64,000 nucleotides of DNA from positions 135,950-199,949 of the forward strand of contig CAYXGZ010000001.1 in assembly GCA_964464755.1 (NCBI GenBank), written 5' to 3'. Both the position numbers and the translations under genes were made by a program. Source of the DNA: CAYXGZ01 sp964464755 (GTDB lineage Bacteria; Planctomycetota; MHYJ01; JACPRB01). The stretch's first letter is position 1, and every line of letters begins with the position of its first letter. The notes under the pieces are model-generated. The model did no database searches. It worked only from the letters and a program-made list of their open reading frames with translations, and was not told the origin of the DNA. This document shows positions 19,565-30,129 of the stretch, in pieces.

Positions 19565-20185
19565 ATGCGGACGATCTCGATCGCGGCGATCGCGCTGCTG
19601 GGGGCCGCGTCGGCCCCGGCGCTGCAGGACGGCGGGACGACGTACCACGTCGGGCACCACGCGAAGTTCGTGAACATCTCGTTCGAGTCCCAGGCCGACA
19701 TCGAGACCATCGTCGGGACGGCGAACGCCGCCTCCGGCGAGGTGCGGCTCGACGGCCAGGGCGGCGGCTCGGTCTCGCTCTCGGTCCCGGTCGCGGCCCT
19801 GAAGACCGGCATCGACATGCGCGACGAGCACCTCCGCAGCCCGATGTGGCTCGACGCGGCGAAGTTCCCCGCCATCACCTTCGTGTCGAAGAAGGCGGAG
19901 CCGGTGAAGGACCAGCCCTCGAAGGTGGCCGTGACCGGCGACCTCACCGTCCACGGCGTCGCGAAGGAGATCGCCGTCACGGTCGAGTGGAAGGCCCTCC
20001 CCGAGGAGCTCACGAAGAAGGGCGGCTTCGGCGACGGGAAGTGGATCAAGTTCAGCACGGCCTTCGACGTGAAGCTCTCCGAGCACGGCGTGAAGGTCCC
20101 CGAGGTCGCCGTGGGCAAGGTCAACGACACCTGGAAGGTCCAGGTCGTCGTGTACGGCAGCACCTCGCCGGTCGAGAAGAAGTAG
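19565..20185 (+). CDS. YceI-family periplasmic lipocalin-like protein
   Basis: 206 residues. A signal peptide (1-18) is followed by the YceI beta-barrel with hallmark elements: FVNISFESQADIETIVG, MRDEHLRSPMWLDAAKFPAITF and GDLTVHGVAKEI. YceI proteins bind isoprenoid-like molecules in a lipocalin fold. AGGAGG lies 8 nt before the ATG. The gene at 20189 follows after 3 nt and is probably cotranscribed. Confidence 0.92.
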   Translation: MRTISIAAIALLGAASAPALQDGGTTYHVGHHAKFVNISFESQADIETIVGTANAASGEVRLDGQGGGSVSLSVPVAALKTGIDMRDEHLRSPMWLDAAKFPAITFVSKKAEPVKDQPSKVAVTGDLTVHGVAKEIAVTVEWKALPEELTKKGGFGDGKWIKFSTAFDVKLSEHGVKVPEVAVGKVNDTWKVQVVVYGSTSPVEKK

Positions 20186-20188
20186 CCC

Positions 20189-20605
20189 GTGATCCGGAAG
20201 CTCGCGGGGGCGGTCCTGCTCGGCGGGGCCGCCCTCGCCGTCCTCGCGCCGGCCGCGGCCGCGCTCCTCGCCTCCACGGCCCGCGAGGTGCAGATGATCA
20301 GCCCCCTCGACCCGTCCGTGGTCGAGCTGAACCGGGCCATGTGGTCCAAGGGCGAGCCCGTGGTCGCGCTCTACGGGTCGCCGGTCGGCGCGCGGCTCTC
20401 CATCGTCTTCGTCCGGGCGGAGAACCTCGTCGTCCCGCCCGAGGACCCCTCGCTCGTCCTCTACAAGGTGGACAAGCAGAAGGGGGAGAACCCCCTGCAG
20501 GTGCGGACGCTGTGGTTCTTCGCGACGTGGATCGCGGCCGGGGGGGCCGCCGCCGCGCTCGCGGGGCTCGCCGTCAGGAAGTTCTCGGGACCCACCAGAT
20601 CGTAG
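20189..20605 (+). CDS. Two-helix membrane protein, unknown
   Basis: 138 residues, GTG start 3 nt after the YceI stop. Transmembrane helices lie at about 5-30 and 106-130 with a ~75-residue extracytoplasmic domain between (MISPLDPSVVELNRAMW...). No family is recognised. The arrangement suggests a role with the YceI protein. It overlaps the convergent gene at 20574 by 32 bp. Confidence 0.65.
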   Translation: MIRKLAGAVLLGGAALAVLAPAAAALLASTAREVQMISPLDPSVVELNRAMWSKGEPVVALYGSPVGARLSIVFVRAENLVVPPEDPSLVLYKVDKQKGENPLQVRTLWFFATWIAAGGAAAALAGLAVRKFSGPTRS

Positions 20606-21506
20606 CGCCGACGCCCTCGCTGACCGTGTAGAGCCCGGAGGCGTCCGCGGCGAAGGTCACCGCCTCGCCCTGCGGCTCGGCGTGGGCGAGCGACGCTCCG
20701 GGGGCCGCCGACATCGCGGAGGCCACCGACTGGCCGGGCTGCCGGACCCAGGCGAACACGTGGTCGTACGTCCTCAGCGCGACGAGCGTCCCGTCCGCCG
20801 ACAGGTCGCCGCCCGTCGCCAGCAGGCTGCCCGGGAGCGCGGCCGTGCCCAGCGCGAACGAGCCGGCGAGCTCGAGCGCGGTCGAGGAGGAGGTGGACTG
20901 GGGGTAGGGGAAGCGGTAGAGCTCCGAGTTCCCCAGCGGGTCCTTCGTGACGATGTAGAGGTCGCCGGTCTGCGCGTCGCACATCAGGGTCTCCGCGTTG
21001 CGCGCGCCGCCGGGGTACGTGCAGGCCAGGGCCTCCGCCCCCGCGAGGCTCGTCGAGACGGGCGCCTGCACCGCGCTCACCGCGGGCTCGGGCACGCGCC
21101 AGATCGTGATGCCCGCGCGGGCCGCCGCGTTGTCGCCGATGTCCCCGACGTAGAGGTAGTCCGTCCCCGCGGCGGGGCCGGGGCCGATCGCCAGGTCCTC
21201 CCAGTCGACGGCGCCCGCCCCGGTGATCGTGTAGATCCCGAGGTGCGTGCCGGCGGGCGTCAGCGCGAAGACGCGGTTCACGTCGCCCGAGTCGTTGTGC
21301 ACCCAGAGCACGCCCGGGTTCTTCCGGCTGGCCGCGATCCCCGAGGCCTCCGTGATCGAGGTCTCCTGGAGCGTCCCGGCCGACGAGCGGGCTCCGAACG
21401 CGGGGTCGGGCAGGGGCGTGGGGGCCGGCGCCGGCGCGGAGGAGGAGCCCCCGCCGCCGCAGGCGGGCAGCAGGAGCAGCGAGGCCAGGAGCAGCGGGAT
21501 CCGCAT
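20574..21506 (-). CDS. Lipoprotein with beta-propeller-like repeats
   Basis: 310 residues. Lipobox LLPAC (lipidated Cys16) and a Ser/Pro linker precede a propeller-type domain with repeated blades: VLWVHNDSGDVNRVFALTP, DWEDLAIGPG, YLYVGDIGDN, GDLYIVTKDP. The order resembles extracellular integrin-like or PE-PGRS-like propellers seen in secreted proteins, with no defined substrate. TAGACT lies 8 nt before the ATG (leaderless type), in an intergenic region shared with the divergent kinase gene. Confidence 0.7.
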   Translation of the reverse strand: MRIPLLLASLLLLPACGGGGSSSAPAPAPTPLPDPAFGARSSAGTLQETSITEASGIAASRKNPGVLWVHNDSGDVNRVFALTPAGTHLGIYTITGAGAVDWEDLAIGPGPAAGTDYLYVGDIGDNAAARAGITIWRVPEPAVSAVQAPVSTSLAGAEALACTYPGGARNAETLMCDAQTGDLYIVTKDPLGNSELYRFPYPQSTSSSTALELAGSFALGTAALPGSLLATGGDLSADGTLVALRTYDHVFAWVRQPGQSVASAMSAAPGASLAHAEPQGEAVTFAADASGLYTVSEGVGATIWWVPRTS

Positions 21507-21545
21507 GGCCCCCCAGTCTACCCGCCGCGGGGCCGTCCCGCGGTG

Positions 21546-21551
21546 TAGGAT
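21546..21551 (+). promoter_or_regulatory. -10 element of leaderless kinase gene
   Basis: TAGGAT lies 6 nt before the ATG at 21558. A divergent TAGACT (21515-21520, minus) serves the propeller lipoprotein gene. Confidence 0.5.
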
Positions 21552-21557
21552 GCGTCG

Positions 21558-23960
<2,403 letters not shown>

Positions 23961-24036
23961 TGGAGCGGGCGACCGGATTTGAACCGGCGACCTTCTCGTT
24001 GGCAACGAGACGTTCTAGCCACTGAACTACGCCCGC
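23961..24036 (-). tRNA. tRNA-Gly (anticodon GCC)
   Basis: A 76-nt cloverleaf with encoded CCA. The 7-bp acceptor stem is GCGGGCG/CGCCCGC, the anticodon loop TTGCCAA lies in stem TCTCG/CGAGA (anticodon at 24001-24003), and the T loop is TTCAAAT. It reads GGC codons, with GGT by wobble. Confidence 0.96.
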
Positions 24037-24062
24037 TCGACGTGGACGGCTGAACGCGCGCG

Positions 24063-24092
24063 ACTATAATTCCCTGACTCCGGCCCTGTCAA
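24063..24092 (-). promoter_or_regulatory. tRNA-Gly promoter
   Basis: TTGACA (24087-24092) and TATAGT (24063-24068) are spaced 18 bp apart on the minus strand, 26 nt upstream of the tRNA. The same A/T block reads TATAAT on the plus strand (24065-24070), so it may also serve the divergent gene at 24130. Confidence 0.8.
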
Positions 24093-24129
24093 GGCCGGAC
24101 GCCGGAGCCCGATCCCGGAGGTGCCGCCG

Positions 24130-24507
24130 ATGTCCCAGGATCCCGAGAAGCGCGGACGCATCCTGCTCCTGCTCAACGCCGTCCTCGCGCTGCTCGCCTC
24201 CGGGGCCTGCCTGGCGGTCGCCGCGTGGCTCGTCCTGCGCGTCCCGGCGCAGGCCGAGAGCTTCCGGACCGCGGAGATCGCGCTTCCCGCCCTGACGGTC
24301 GCCGTCATCCAGCGCCATCCGGTCCTCGCCGCGGGCCTCGCGCTCGCCGCGCTCCTGGCCGCGGCCTCCACGATCGTCCGCGGCCGCCGGGGCTGGGTCG
24401 TCGGCCTCAACCTCTTCATCCTCGCCCTGGCGCTGGCCTCCCTGTCCGTCTGCACGCTGGCGCTCGCCCTCCCGCTGCAGGCGAAGCCGATCCTGCCCCT
24501 GCCCTGA
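24130..24507 (+). CDS. Small three-helix membrane protein, unknown
   Basis: 125 residues with hydrophobic helices at about 10-37, 62-82 and 92-117. The ATG at 24130 is chosen because GGAGG (24117-24121) lies 8 nt upstream; the in-frame GTG at 24121 overlaps that site. No family is recognised. Confidence 0.6.
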   Translation: MSQDPEKRGRILLLLNAVLALLASGACLAVAAWLVLRVPAQAESFRTAEIALPALTVAVIQRHPVLAAGLALAALLAAASTIVRGRRGWVVGLNLFILALALASLSVCTLALALPLQAKPILPLP

Positions 24508-24570
24508 ACGAATTCCCGCGGCGGGCCGCCCCGGCCTTCTCTCCTTCCGGTGGACGCGAAGGAGGAACCC

Positions 24571-25137
24571 ATGGCGACCTCGACCTGCACCTGCGGAAAG
24601 CTGAACTGGATCGACACCGGCCTCGCCTCGCGCTGCGCCCGCTGCGGGAAGCGGCTCCGCGAGGGCGCCGCGATGGTCCGCGTCGAGCCGCCCCCGGCCG
24701 TCCCCCGCTGCACCCGCTGCGGGACGACGCGCCGCACCACGAACCGCCCCTGCCCCGGCTGCGGCTGGGACGCCGACGCCCAGCGGCGAAAGTGCCGGTC
24801 CTGCGCGGGGCCGCTGGAGACCTGGTCGCCGCTGTCCGGCGCCTGGTCCCGCACGACGGTGGTCGGCGGGGCCGCCGCGCTGCTCGGCGCGCTGGGGCTC
24901 CGGGCCGGGGCGCCGGTCGTGCTCGCCGTGGCGGCGGGCTACGGGATCGCCGCGGCGCTGACGACGAAAGTCCGCTGCGGACGCTGCGGCCTGGCCGCGC
25001 CGGCGGAGCAGGTGCGCGATCGCGGGGCCGAGGTCCGGGGCCGCCGCGTCCAACACGCGGCCCTGGCGCTGATCTGCGGCGGAGCCGCCGCCGGGTGGGA
25101 GCTGCTTCCGCGCCTGCTCCGGCAGCTGGAGAGCTGA
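24571..25137 (+). CDS. Multi-zinc-ribbon membrane protein
   Basis: 188 residues with five CxxC pairs: CTCG, CARCGKR, CTRCGTT, CPGCGW/CRSC and CGRCG. They form zinc ribbons around two hydrophobic helices (about 105-140, 163-180). AAGGAGG lies 6 nt before the ATG, so the upstream in-frame GTG at 24550 is not needed. Such ribbon-helix proteins are frequent in this window, but the function is unknown. Confidence 0.65.
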   Translation: MATSTCTCGKLNWIDTGLASRCARCGKRLREGAAMVRVEPPPAVPRCTRCGTTRRTTNRPCPGCGWDADAQRRKCRSCAGPLETWSPLSGAWSRTTVVGGAAALLGALGLRAGAPVVLAVAAGYGIAAALTTKVRCGRCGLAAPAEQVRDRGAEVRGRRVQHAALALICGGAAAGWELLPRLLRQLES

Positions 25138-25139
25138 GA

Positions 25140-25178
25140 AACGAAGACGCCCGCGGGGGGTGACCCCGCGGGCGCCTG
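25140..25178 (-). terminator. Terminator between convergent genes
   Basis: A 10-bp perfect stem (25149-25158/25164-25173, loop GGTGA) is followed on the minus strand by a moderately T-rich tail. It lies between the zinc-ribbon gene and the convergent low-complexity gene and may act in both directions. Confidence 0.65.
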
Positions 25179-25197
25179 GATGGACTGGATCGATCGA

Positions 25198-25992
25198 CTA
25201 GCGGCGGCCGCCGCCGTTGCCGTTTCCGTTCCCGTTGTTGCCGTTGCCGTTGCCGCCGCGGTTGCCGGGGTTGCCCTTGCCGGTGCCGGCCCCGTCGTTC
25301 TCCTTGGGGCCGCCGGGAGGCTCGGGGTCCTGGCCGTTGCCGACGCCGTTGTTGCCCTTCGGGCCGCCCTTGCCGGAGTCCTTGTCGCCCTTCCCGTCGC
25401 GCTCGCCGCCCTTGCCGCCCTTGTCGCCGTCGGGCCGCTTACCGTCGGGCGGGGGAGGGCACTTGCCGTCGGGCGGAGGCGGGCACTTCCCGTCGCGGGG
25501 AGGAGGCGGGGGCAGCGGGTGGTCGCAGTCCGGGCAGCGCGGGGGCGGACGCCGCTTGCCGTCCTTCTCGTCGCCCGGGGGCGGCGGACGCTTCCCGTCC
25601 TTGTCGTCGCCGGGAGGGGGCGGGGGAGGACGCTTGCCGTCCTTGTCGCCGTCGCAGTCCCCGTCCTTCTTCTCGGGCTTCTCGCCGTCCTTCTTCGGGG
25701 GATGGTGCTTGTGGCACTTGCACTTGCAGTCCGGGGGCGGCGGCGGGCACTTGCCGTCGCGGCCGTCCTTGTCGCACTCGCCCTTGCCGTCCTTCTCGCC
25801 CTTCTCGTCCTTCCCGTCCTTGGCCGGCTTGTCCTTGCCGTCCTGCGGGCTGCCGTCCTTCCGGTGGCCTTCCGACTTGCCGTTGCCGCCGGCATTGCCG
25901 TTCCCGTTGCCGCCGTCCTGGGCCCACGCGGGCCCGGCCAGGGCGGCCGCGAACAGCACGACGACGAGGGCGATCGACCAACGCTGGATCAT
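25198..25992 (-). CDS. Exported Gly/Lys/Asp/Pro-rich low-complexity protein
   Basis: 264 residues. A signal peptide (1-24, ...GPAWAQ) is followed by NGNGN, KDGKDK and DGKCPPPPDGK type repeats. A CKCKCHKHH cluster (about residues 91-99) and a CPDCDH element could bind metal. Poly-Pro blocks alternate with DGK blocks. A TATGCT -10 (26017-26022) and AGGAGG precede the ATG, and a terminator follows, so expression looks real despite the composition. It could be a cell-surface or matrix protein. Confidence 0.6.
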   Translation of the reverse strand: MIQRWSIALVVVLFAAALAGPAWAQDGGNGNGNAGGNGKSEGHRKDGSPQDGKDKPAKDGKDEKGEKDGKGECDKDGRDGKCPPPPPDCKCKCHKHHPPKKDGEKPEKKDGDCDGDKDGKRPPPPPPGDDKDGKRPPPPGDEKDGKRRPPPRCPDCDHPLPPPPPRDGKCPPPPDGKCPPPPDGKRPDGDKGGKGGERDGKGDKDSGKGGPKGNNGVGNGQDPEPPGGPKENDGAGTGKGNPGNRGGNGNGNNGNGNGNGGGRR

Positions 25993-26096
25993 GGGTCCTC
26001 CTGTCCGCTCCGAGGGAGCATAACGGGGGGCACCCATGGATATTGTGCGATTCCGGGTGCCGGCCCCGGCCCCGCCGCGGGAGGTGAAAAACGGGA

Positions 26097-26125
26097 TTGA
26101 ACCTGCGCGGCGATGGAGGTACGCT
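26097..26125 (+). promoter_or_regulatory. Promoter of the DUF2934 gene
   Basis: TTGAAC (26097-26102), 17-bp spacer, TACGCT (26120-26125), then a 31-nt leader with a CAGGAG ribosome site. Confidence 0.65.
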
Positions 26126-26156
26126 CCCAGCCGCAACGACGTACCAGGAGCCAGCC

Positions 26157-26396
26157 ATGACCACGAACGCGAAGTCCGCCCCCGGCAAGAAGAAGGCCGC
26201 CGCCAAGGCGATCCTGCCGGTCGTCTCGGTCGCCCAGATCGAGCGCCAGCCCGCCCCCCGGCCCGACGCCGCCGAGCTGCACCGCCTCGTCGCCGAAACC
26301 GCCTACCGCCTCTGGCAGGAGCGCGGCTGCCGCGAGGGGCACGATCGGGACGACTGGGCCGAGGCCGAGCGGATCATCCTCGAGCGGCTCCGCTAG
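26157..26396 (+). CDS. DUF2934 family protein
   Basis: 79 residues. The C-terminal half has the DUF2934 pattern: ETAYRLWQERG, then HDRDDWAEAERII. The N-terminus is Lys/Ala-rich. Members are small cytosolic proteins of unknown function, common in soil and sediment bacteria. The TAG shares a CTAG tetranucleotide with the convergent thioesterase stop. Confidence 0.8.
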   Translation: MTTNAKSAPGKKKAAAKAILPVVSVAQIERQPAPRPDAAELHRLVAETAYRLWQERGCREGHDRDDWAEAERIILERLR

Positions 26397-26833
26397 GTCT
26401 TCTCGACCAGCCCGGCCCCCTCGTACTTCCGCACCGCCGCCCGGAACGCCTCCGGCACCGGCGAGGGCGTCCACGACTTCTCGTCCAGGATCACGTGGAC
26501 CGTCCGGCCCTCGGCGACGAGCCGGTTCTCCCGCTTGTGCTGGATGCGGAAGTCGAACGTCACGCTCGTGCGCCCGATCGCGGAGATCCGGCACTGCACG
26601 ACGAGCACGTCGTCGAAGCGCGCGGGCGAGCGGAAGTCCGCCGACGCGTGGGCGATGACGTTCGAGGCCCCGGCGATCGGCCGGATGTAGTCCATGATGC
26701 CGAGGTTGCGCAGGTAGTCCATCCGCGCCACGTCGAAGTACGTGAAGAAGTAGCCGTGGAAGACGATCCCGAACGCGTCGGTCTCGGGCAGGCGGACCCG
26801 GACCTCGGTGGAGAAGTGGAAGGGGTCGGCCAT
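26393..26833 (-). CDS. Acyl-CoA thioesterase, YbgC/4HBT hot-dog family
   Basis: 146 residues forming one hot-dog domain. The signature is ETDAFGIVFHGYFFTYFDVAR with candidate catalytic D19, and length is typical (130-150). Family members hydrolyse short or aromatic acyl-CoA esters, and YbgC works with the Tol-Pal system. The substrate is not deducible. It starts 2 nt after the upstream 113-aa gene and is probably cotranscribed with it. Confidence 0.88.
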   Translation of the reverse strand: MADPFHFSTEVRVRLPETDAFGIVFHGYFFTYFDVARMDYLRNLGIMDYIRPIAGASNVIAHASADFRSPARFDDVLVVQCRISAIGRTSVTFDFRIQHKRENRLVAEGRTVHVILDEKSWTPSPVPEAFRAAVRKYEGAGLVEKT

Positions 26834-26835
26834 GG

Positions 26836-27177
26836 CTAGCCCTGGCCGCCGGCCTCGAGGCTCTCGAGGAACTTGACCACGTCGTCCTCCATCCCGTCGA
26901 GCGCCTTGAGGACGCGGACCATGTCGGTCGGCGTCTCGCGGAGGTTGCGGCGCGTGTTCGCCCGGACCTGCTGCAGCCCGGACTTCATCCCGTCGGAGCC
27001 GAGCCGCCCGGCGAGCGCGCCCTGCTCCAGCTGGTCGAGCGCCATGAAGATCTTCGCCTGCAGCGCGGGCGGGCAGGTGTCGCGCACCGCGGCGCGGAAG
27101 CGCTCGATGGCGGCCTTCGCGTCGTCGCGCTTGGGGGCCTGGGGCTTCTTGCCGGGGCCCGGCGGGAGGGGGTTCAT
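26836..27177 (-). CDS. Helical hypothetical protein
   Basis: 113 residues. A basic Pro/Lys-rich N-terminus is followed by amphipathic helices (AAIERFRAAVRDTC, LDQLEQGALAGRLG, MVRVLKALDGMEDDVVKFLESLEAG). No family is recognised. It lies between the large cytosolic protein gene (29 bp upstream) and the thioesterase gene (2 bp downstream). Confidence 0.6.
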   Translation of the reverse strand: MNPLPPGPGKKPQAPKRDDAKAAIERFRAAVRDTCPPALQAKIFMALDQLEQGALAGRLGSDGMKSGLQQVRANTRRNLRETPTDMVRVLKALDGMEDDVVKFLESLEAGGQG

Positions 27178-27206
27178 CGTCGATTAACCTAACCCATCGG
27201 CGCGCG

Positions 27207-28931
27207 CTACGGGGGCAGAATGATCGACGGGCCGCTCGCCGCCTCCGCCCCGGCGTCGATGCCGGGGATCCCGGAGCCGCGCTCCAGCCGCTCGAGGAAG
27301 TCCGTCGCGAACGGGTGGGCGGGTTCGAGCTGGAGGATGGCCGACGCGAGGCGCTTCGCCTCGTCGTCCATCTTGGCCTCGTGGGCCCGGATCGCCATCG
27401 CGTAGAGGTCGGCCGCCTCGGTCTCCCGGTCCCGCCGCTGCTCCTCGGGGTCGGCGCCGCGCGAGGCGCGCTCGTCGAGGATGATCGCCAGCGGGATGCG
27501 GCCGCTCACGTCGTTCTGGGGCGTCGTCATCCAGGTCGTCTTGAACTCGGCCTCGAGCGCCGCGACCTGGGGGTGGCCCTGGAGCCGGCCGAGCGCGGTG
27601 CGGCTCTGCGAGGCGAGCTTCCCGAGCAGGTCCTTCTCCCGGGGGCCGACGTCCTCGAGGACCTCCTTCGGCCGCCGCCAGTCGAGCGCCTCGTGCCAGC
27701 AGGACTCCCAGATCGCGCTGACGCGCCGCACCTCGGCGTTCATCGCGGCCTGGTCCATCTTCGGGGTGAAGGTCCCGTGTTGCTGGAGGAACTCCTCCTG
27801 CGAGTGGTCGCGCGGCACGACGACGGGCCGGCCCGCGTCCTGGGCCTCGAGCGCCTTGGCGAACTCGGCCGCCAGGGGCGAGGCCTGGATCACGGCGACG
27901 ACCGCCTGCCGGACCTCGGCCTTCGGCGGGCGCTGGGACATCACGTGGAGGACCATCGGCACGACCCGGCGGTCGCCCGTGCGCACGGCGGCGCCGACCG
28001 ACTCCTCGGCGTGCACCGCGCCCTCGCCGGGCTGGCTCCAGGGCCCGGCCCCGAGCGCGTCGGCGACCATCAGGGGGACGAGCCGCCGCTCCTTCAGGTC
28101 CGCGGCCGCCGCGAAGAGCAGCCGGCGCACCTTCGGCTCCGGGTCCCGGATCGTCAGGTGGTGGACGACGATCTCGCGCGCCTCGGCGGGCATCCTCCCG
28201 AGCGCGGCGCGGACGTCGGCGGCCAGCAGGTCGCCGGCCGTCGTGTAGAAGACCGCCGCGAGCATGCGCGCGGCCCGGCGGCCGGGATGTTCGCCCGCGA
28301 GGGCGACGAGCTTCCGGGCGACCTCGCCGTCGGGCGGGGCCTTCTCGACCCAGCCCCAGAGCACCTGCTCGAGGATGCCGAGCGCGCGGGCCCCGGACTT
28401 CGCGAGCGCCGCGGGGTCGCCCTTCCCGGACGACAGCGCGTCCGCGAGGGCGCTCTCCTCGGCGGAGCGCTCGGAGGCCTCGCGGCCCAGGTCCTGGCGG
28501 CGCTCCTGGATCCGGCCGGTGAGGTAGCGGGGGTAGAGCTGCCAGGCCAGGCCCACCGAGCTCAGGGGCAGCTGCAGGTGGTGCATCGCGCGGATCGCGG
28601 CCTGGCCGAGCTGGCGGAGGTCGAGGCGGACCTCGGCGACGAGGCGCTTCTCGATCTCGAGCATCAGCTGGTGGCGGACCGCGACGGTGACGTGGCGCTC
28701 GAGGCTGTGCGAGAGCAGCGAGCTGAGGAGCTCCTTGGAGGCCTGGCCGGAGGCGAGGAAGGACTCGAGGTCGTCGAGGTAGGGGTCGTAGGCGTCGACC
28801 TTGAAGTCGAAGTGCGTCCAGCCGAGCTTCGGGGGGAGCTCCGCCGTGCGCATGAGCTCCTGGGCCATCCGCTGCGCGGACTCCTGGACCTCCTCGCGGG
28901 GATCGGGCGCTTCGTCGGAACCGGGGTCCAA
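27207..28931 (-). CDS. Large soluble helical-repeat protein, unknown
   Basis: 574 residues, TTG start. It is alpha-helical throughout with HEAT-like segments (about 220-360), has no signal or membrane segment and ends in a Gly/Ala/Pro tail. An internal Met (residue 22) is an alternative start. It is first in a probable three-gene unit with the 113-aa protein and the thioesterase. Function is not recognised. Confidence 0.65.
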   Translation of the reverse strand: MDPGSDEAPDPREEVQESAQRMAQELMRTAELPPKLGWTHFDFKVDAYDPYLDDLESFLASGQASKELLSSLLSHSLERHVTVAVRHQLMLEIEKRLVAEVRLDLRQLGQAAIRAMHHLQLPLSSVGLAWQLYPRYLTGRIQERRQDLGREASERSAEESALADALSSGKGDPAALAKSGARALGILEQVLWGWVEKAPPDGEVARKLVALAGEHPGRRAARMLAAVFYTTAGDLLAADVRAALGRMPAEAREIVVHHLTIRDPEPKVRRLLFAAAADLKERRLVPLMVADALGAGPWSQPGEGAVHAEESVGAAVRTGDRRVVPMVLHVMSQRPPKAEVRQAVVAVIQASPLAAEFAKALEAQDAGRPVVVPRDHSQEEFLQQHGTFTPKMDQAAMNAEVRRVSAIWESCWHEALDWRRPKEVLEDVGPREKDLLGKLASQSRTALGRLQGHPQVAALEAEFKTTWMTTPQNDVSGRIPLAIILDERASRGADPEEQRRDRETEAADLYAMAIRAHEAKMDDEAKRLASAILQLEPAHPFATDFLERLERGSGIPGIDAGAEAASGPSIILPP

Positions 28932-29022
28932 GGGGATTTCCGTAACTGGAGAGCACGGCGTTGTAACACGGGGCCCGCGCGACGGTCAAGGACCGCCCCC
29001 ATATGGGCCCGGCCGGGGTTCC

Positions 29023-29051
29023 TTGCCCCCGGGTACCCCTTCGGGTAGGCT
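29023..29051 (+). promoter_or_regulatory. Promoter of the leaderless kinase gene at 29061
   Basis: TTGCCC (29023-29028), 17-bp spacer, TAGGCT (29046-29051), 9 nt before the ATG. Confidence 0.65.
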
Positions 29052-29060
29052 CGGTTCCGG

Positions 29061-30101
29061 ATGAAAGCGACCTGTTCGCACTGCTCGACGGTGCTCACGT
29101 TCACCGACGAGATCTCCCCGGAGCAGCTCGTCTGCCCCGACTGCCGCCACCCCATCCCCCAGCAGAACCTCAAGATCTCCACGGTCCACATCAACGCGAA
29201 GGCGGACCTGCCCCAGGAGATCGCCGAGTACCACGTGATCGACATGGTCGCCCGGGGCGCCTACGGGACCGTCTACCGCGCGACCTCGCCCGACGGGAAG
29301 ACCGTCGCCCTCAAGGTCCTCTCCGCCCCGACGGGCGCCGACGCCCAGGAGACGATCCGCCGCTTCCAGCGCGAGGCCGAGGCCGCGATGAAGCTGAACC
29401 ACCCGAACATCGTCCGGATGTTCGACTGCGGCCTCGCCGGCAAGCGCCACTTCCTGGCCATGGAGTACGTCGCCGGCCACTCGCTGCGCGGCCTCTTCGA
29501 CCGCCGGCAGGTGAAGCCCCGCGAGGTCGTCCGCATGGGCCGCGACCTGGCCCTCGGCCTCCAGCACGCCCACGACCACGGCGTCATCCACCGCGACATG
29601 AAGCCGGAGAACGTCCTCGTCGGCGCGGACGGCGTCCCCAAGCTCTCCGACTTCGGCATCGCCAAGATGGAGCGCTCGAAGCACGCCCGGCTCACCGCGA
29701 CCGGCATCGCGCTGGGCACGCCGGAGTACATGAGCCCCGAGCAGGCCGCCGGGCACAGCCACGACGTCACGAACCGCAGCGACGTCTACAGCCTCGCCGT
29801 GATGATCTACGAGGGCGTGACGGGCAAGCTCCCCTTCGAGGGCCGCACGGTCATCGACACGCTGCGCAAGATCGAGTCCGAGGACCCGCCGCCGCCCTCG
29901 AGGATCTCCAAGGACTGCGACGTGAACCTCGAGGCCTGCCTCCTCAAGGCGATGGCCAAGGCGCCCGAGTCCCGGTACGGCACGGCGGGGGAGTTCGCGG
30001 CGGACCTGGACCTCTGGCTCGCGGGGAAGACGCCGAAGGCGGCCGCGGAACGCAGCGGCGTCGGCGCGTTCTTCGGGAAGCTGCTCGGCCGGAAGAAGTA
30101 G
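29061..30101 (+). CDS. Soluble Ser/Thr protein kinase with N-terminal zinc ribbon
   Basis: 346 residues. C5-x2-C8 and C25-x2-C28 form a zinc ribbon. The kinase domain (57-320) is complete: ARGAYGTVY, K85, HRDMKPEN (177-184), DFG (197-199), GTPEYMSPEQ. There is no membrane helix and the tail is basic and short, so this is a cytosolic kinase, unlike most others here. The ribbon may recruit substrates. Confidence 0.93.
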   Translation: MKATCSHCSTVLTFTDEISPEQLVCPDCRHPIPQQNLKISTVHINAKADLPQEIAEYHVIDMVARGAYGTVYRATSPDGKTVALKVLSAPTGADAQETIRRFQREAEAAMKLNHPNIVRMFDCGLAGKRHFLAMEYVAGHSLRGLFDRRQVKPREVVRMGRDLALGLQHAHDHGVIHRDMKPENVLVGADGVPKLSDFGIAKMERSKHARLTATGIALGTPEYMSPEQAAGHSHDVTNRSDVYSLAVMIYEGVTGKLPFEGRTVIDTLRKIESEDPPPPSRISKDCDVNLEACLLKAMAKAPESRYGTAGEFAADLDLWLAGKTPKAAAERSGVGAFFGKLLGRKK

Positions 30102-30129
30102 TCCCGCGCCCGGCGGGATCCTAGCGGAC

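Noticed and set aside
25198..25992. Direct DNA repeats in the Gly/Lys/Pro-rich gene as a CRISPR or satellite array
   Set aside because: The periodicity follows codons of DGK/PPPP-type repeats, without uniform spacers, and the frame has a signal peptide and expression signals.
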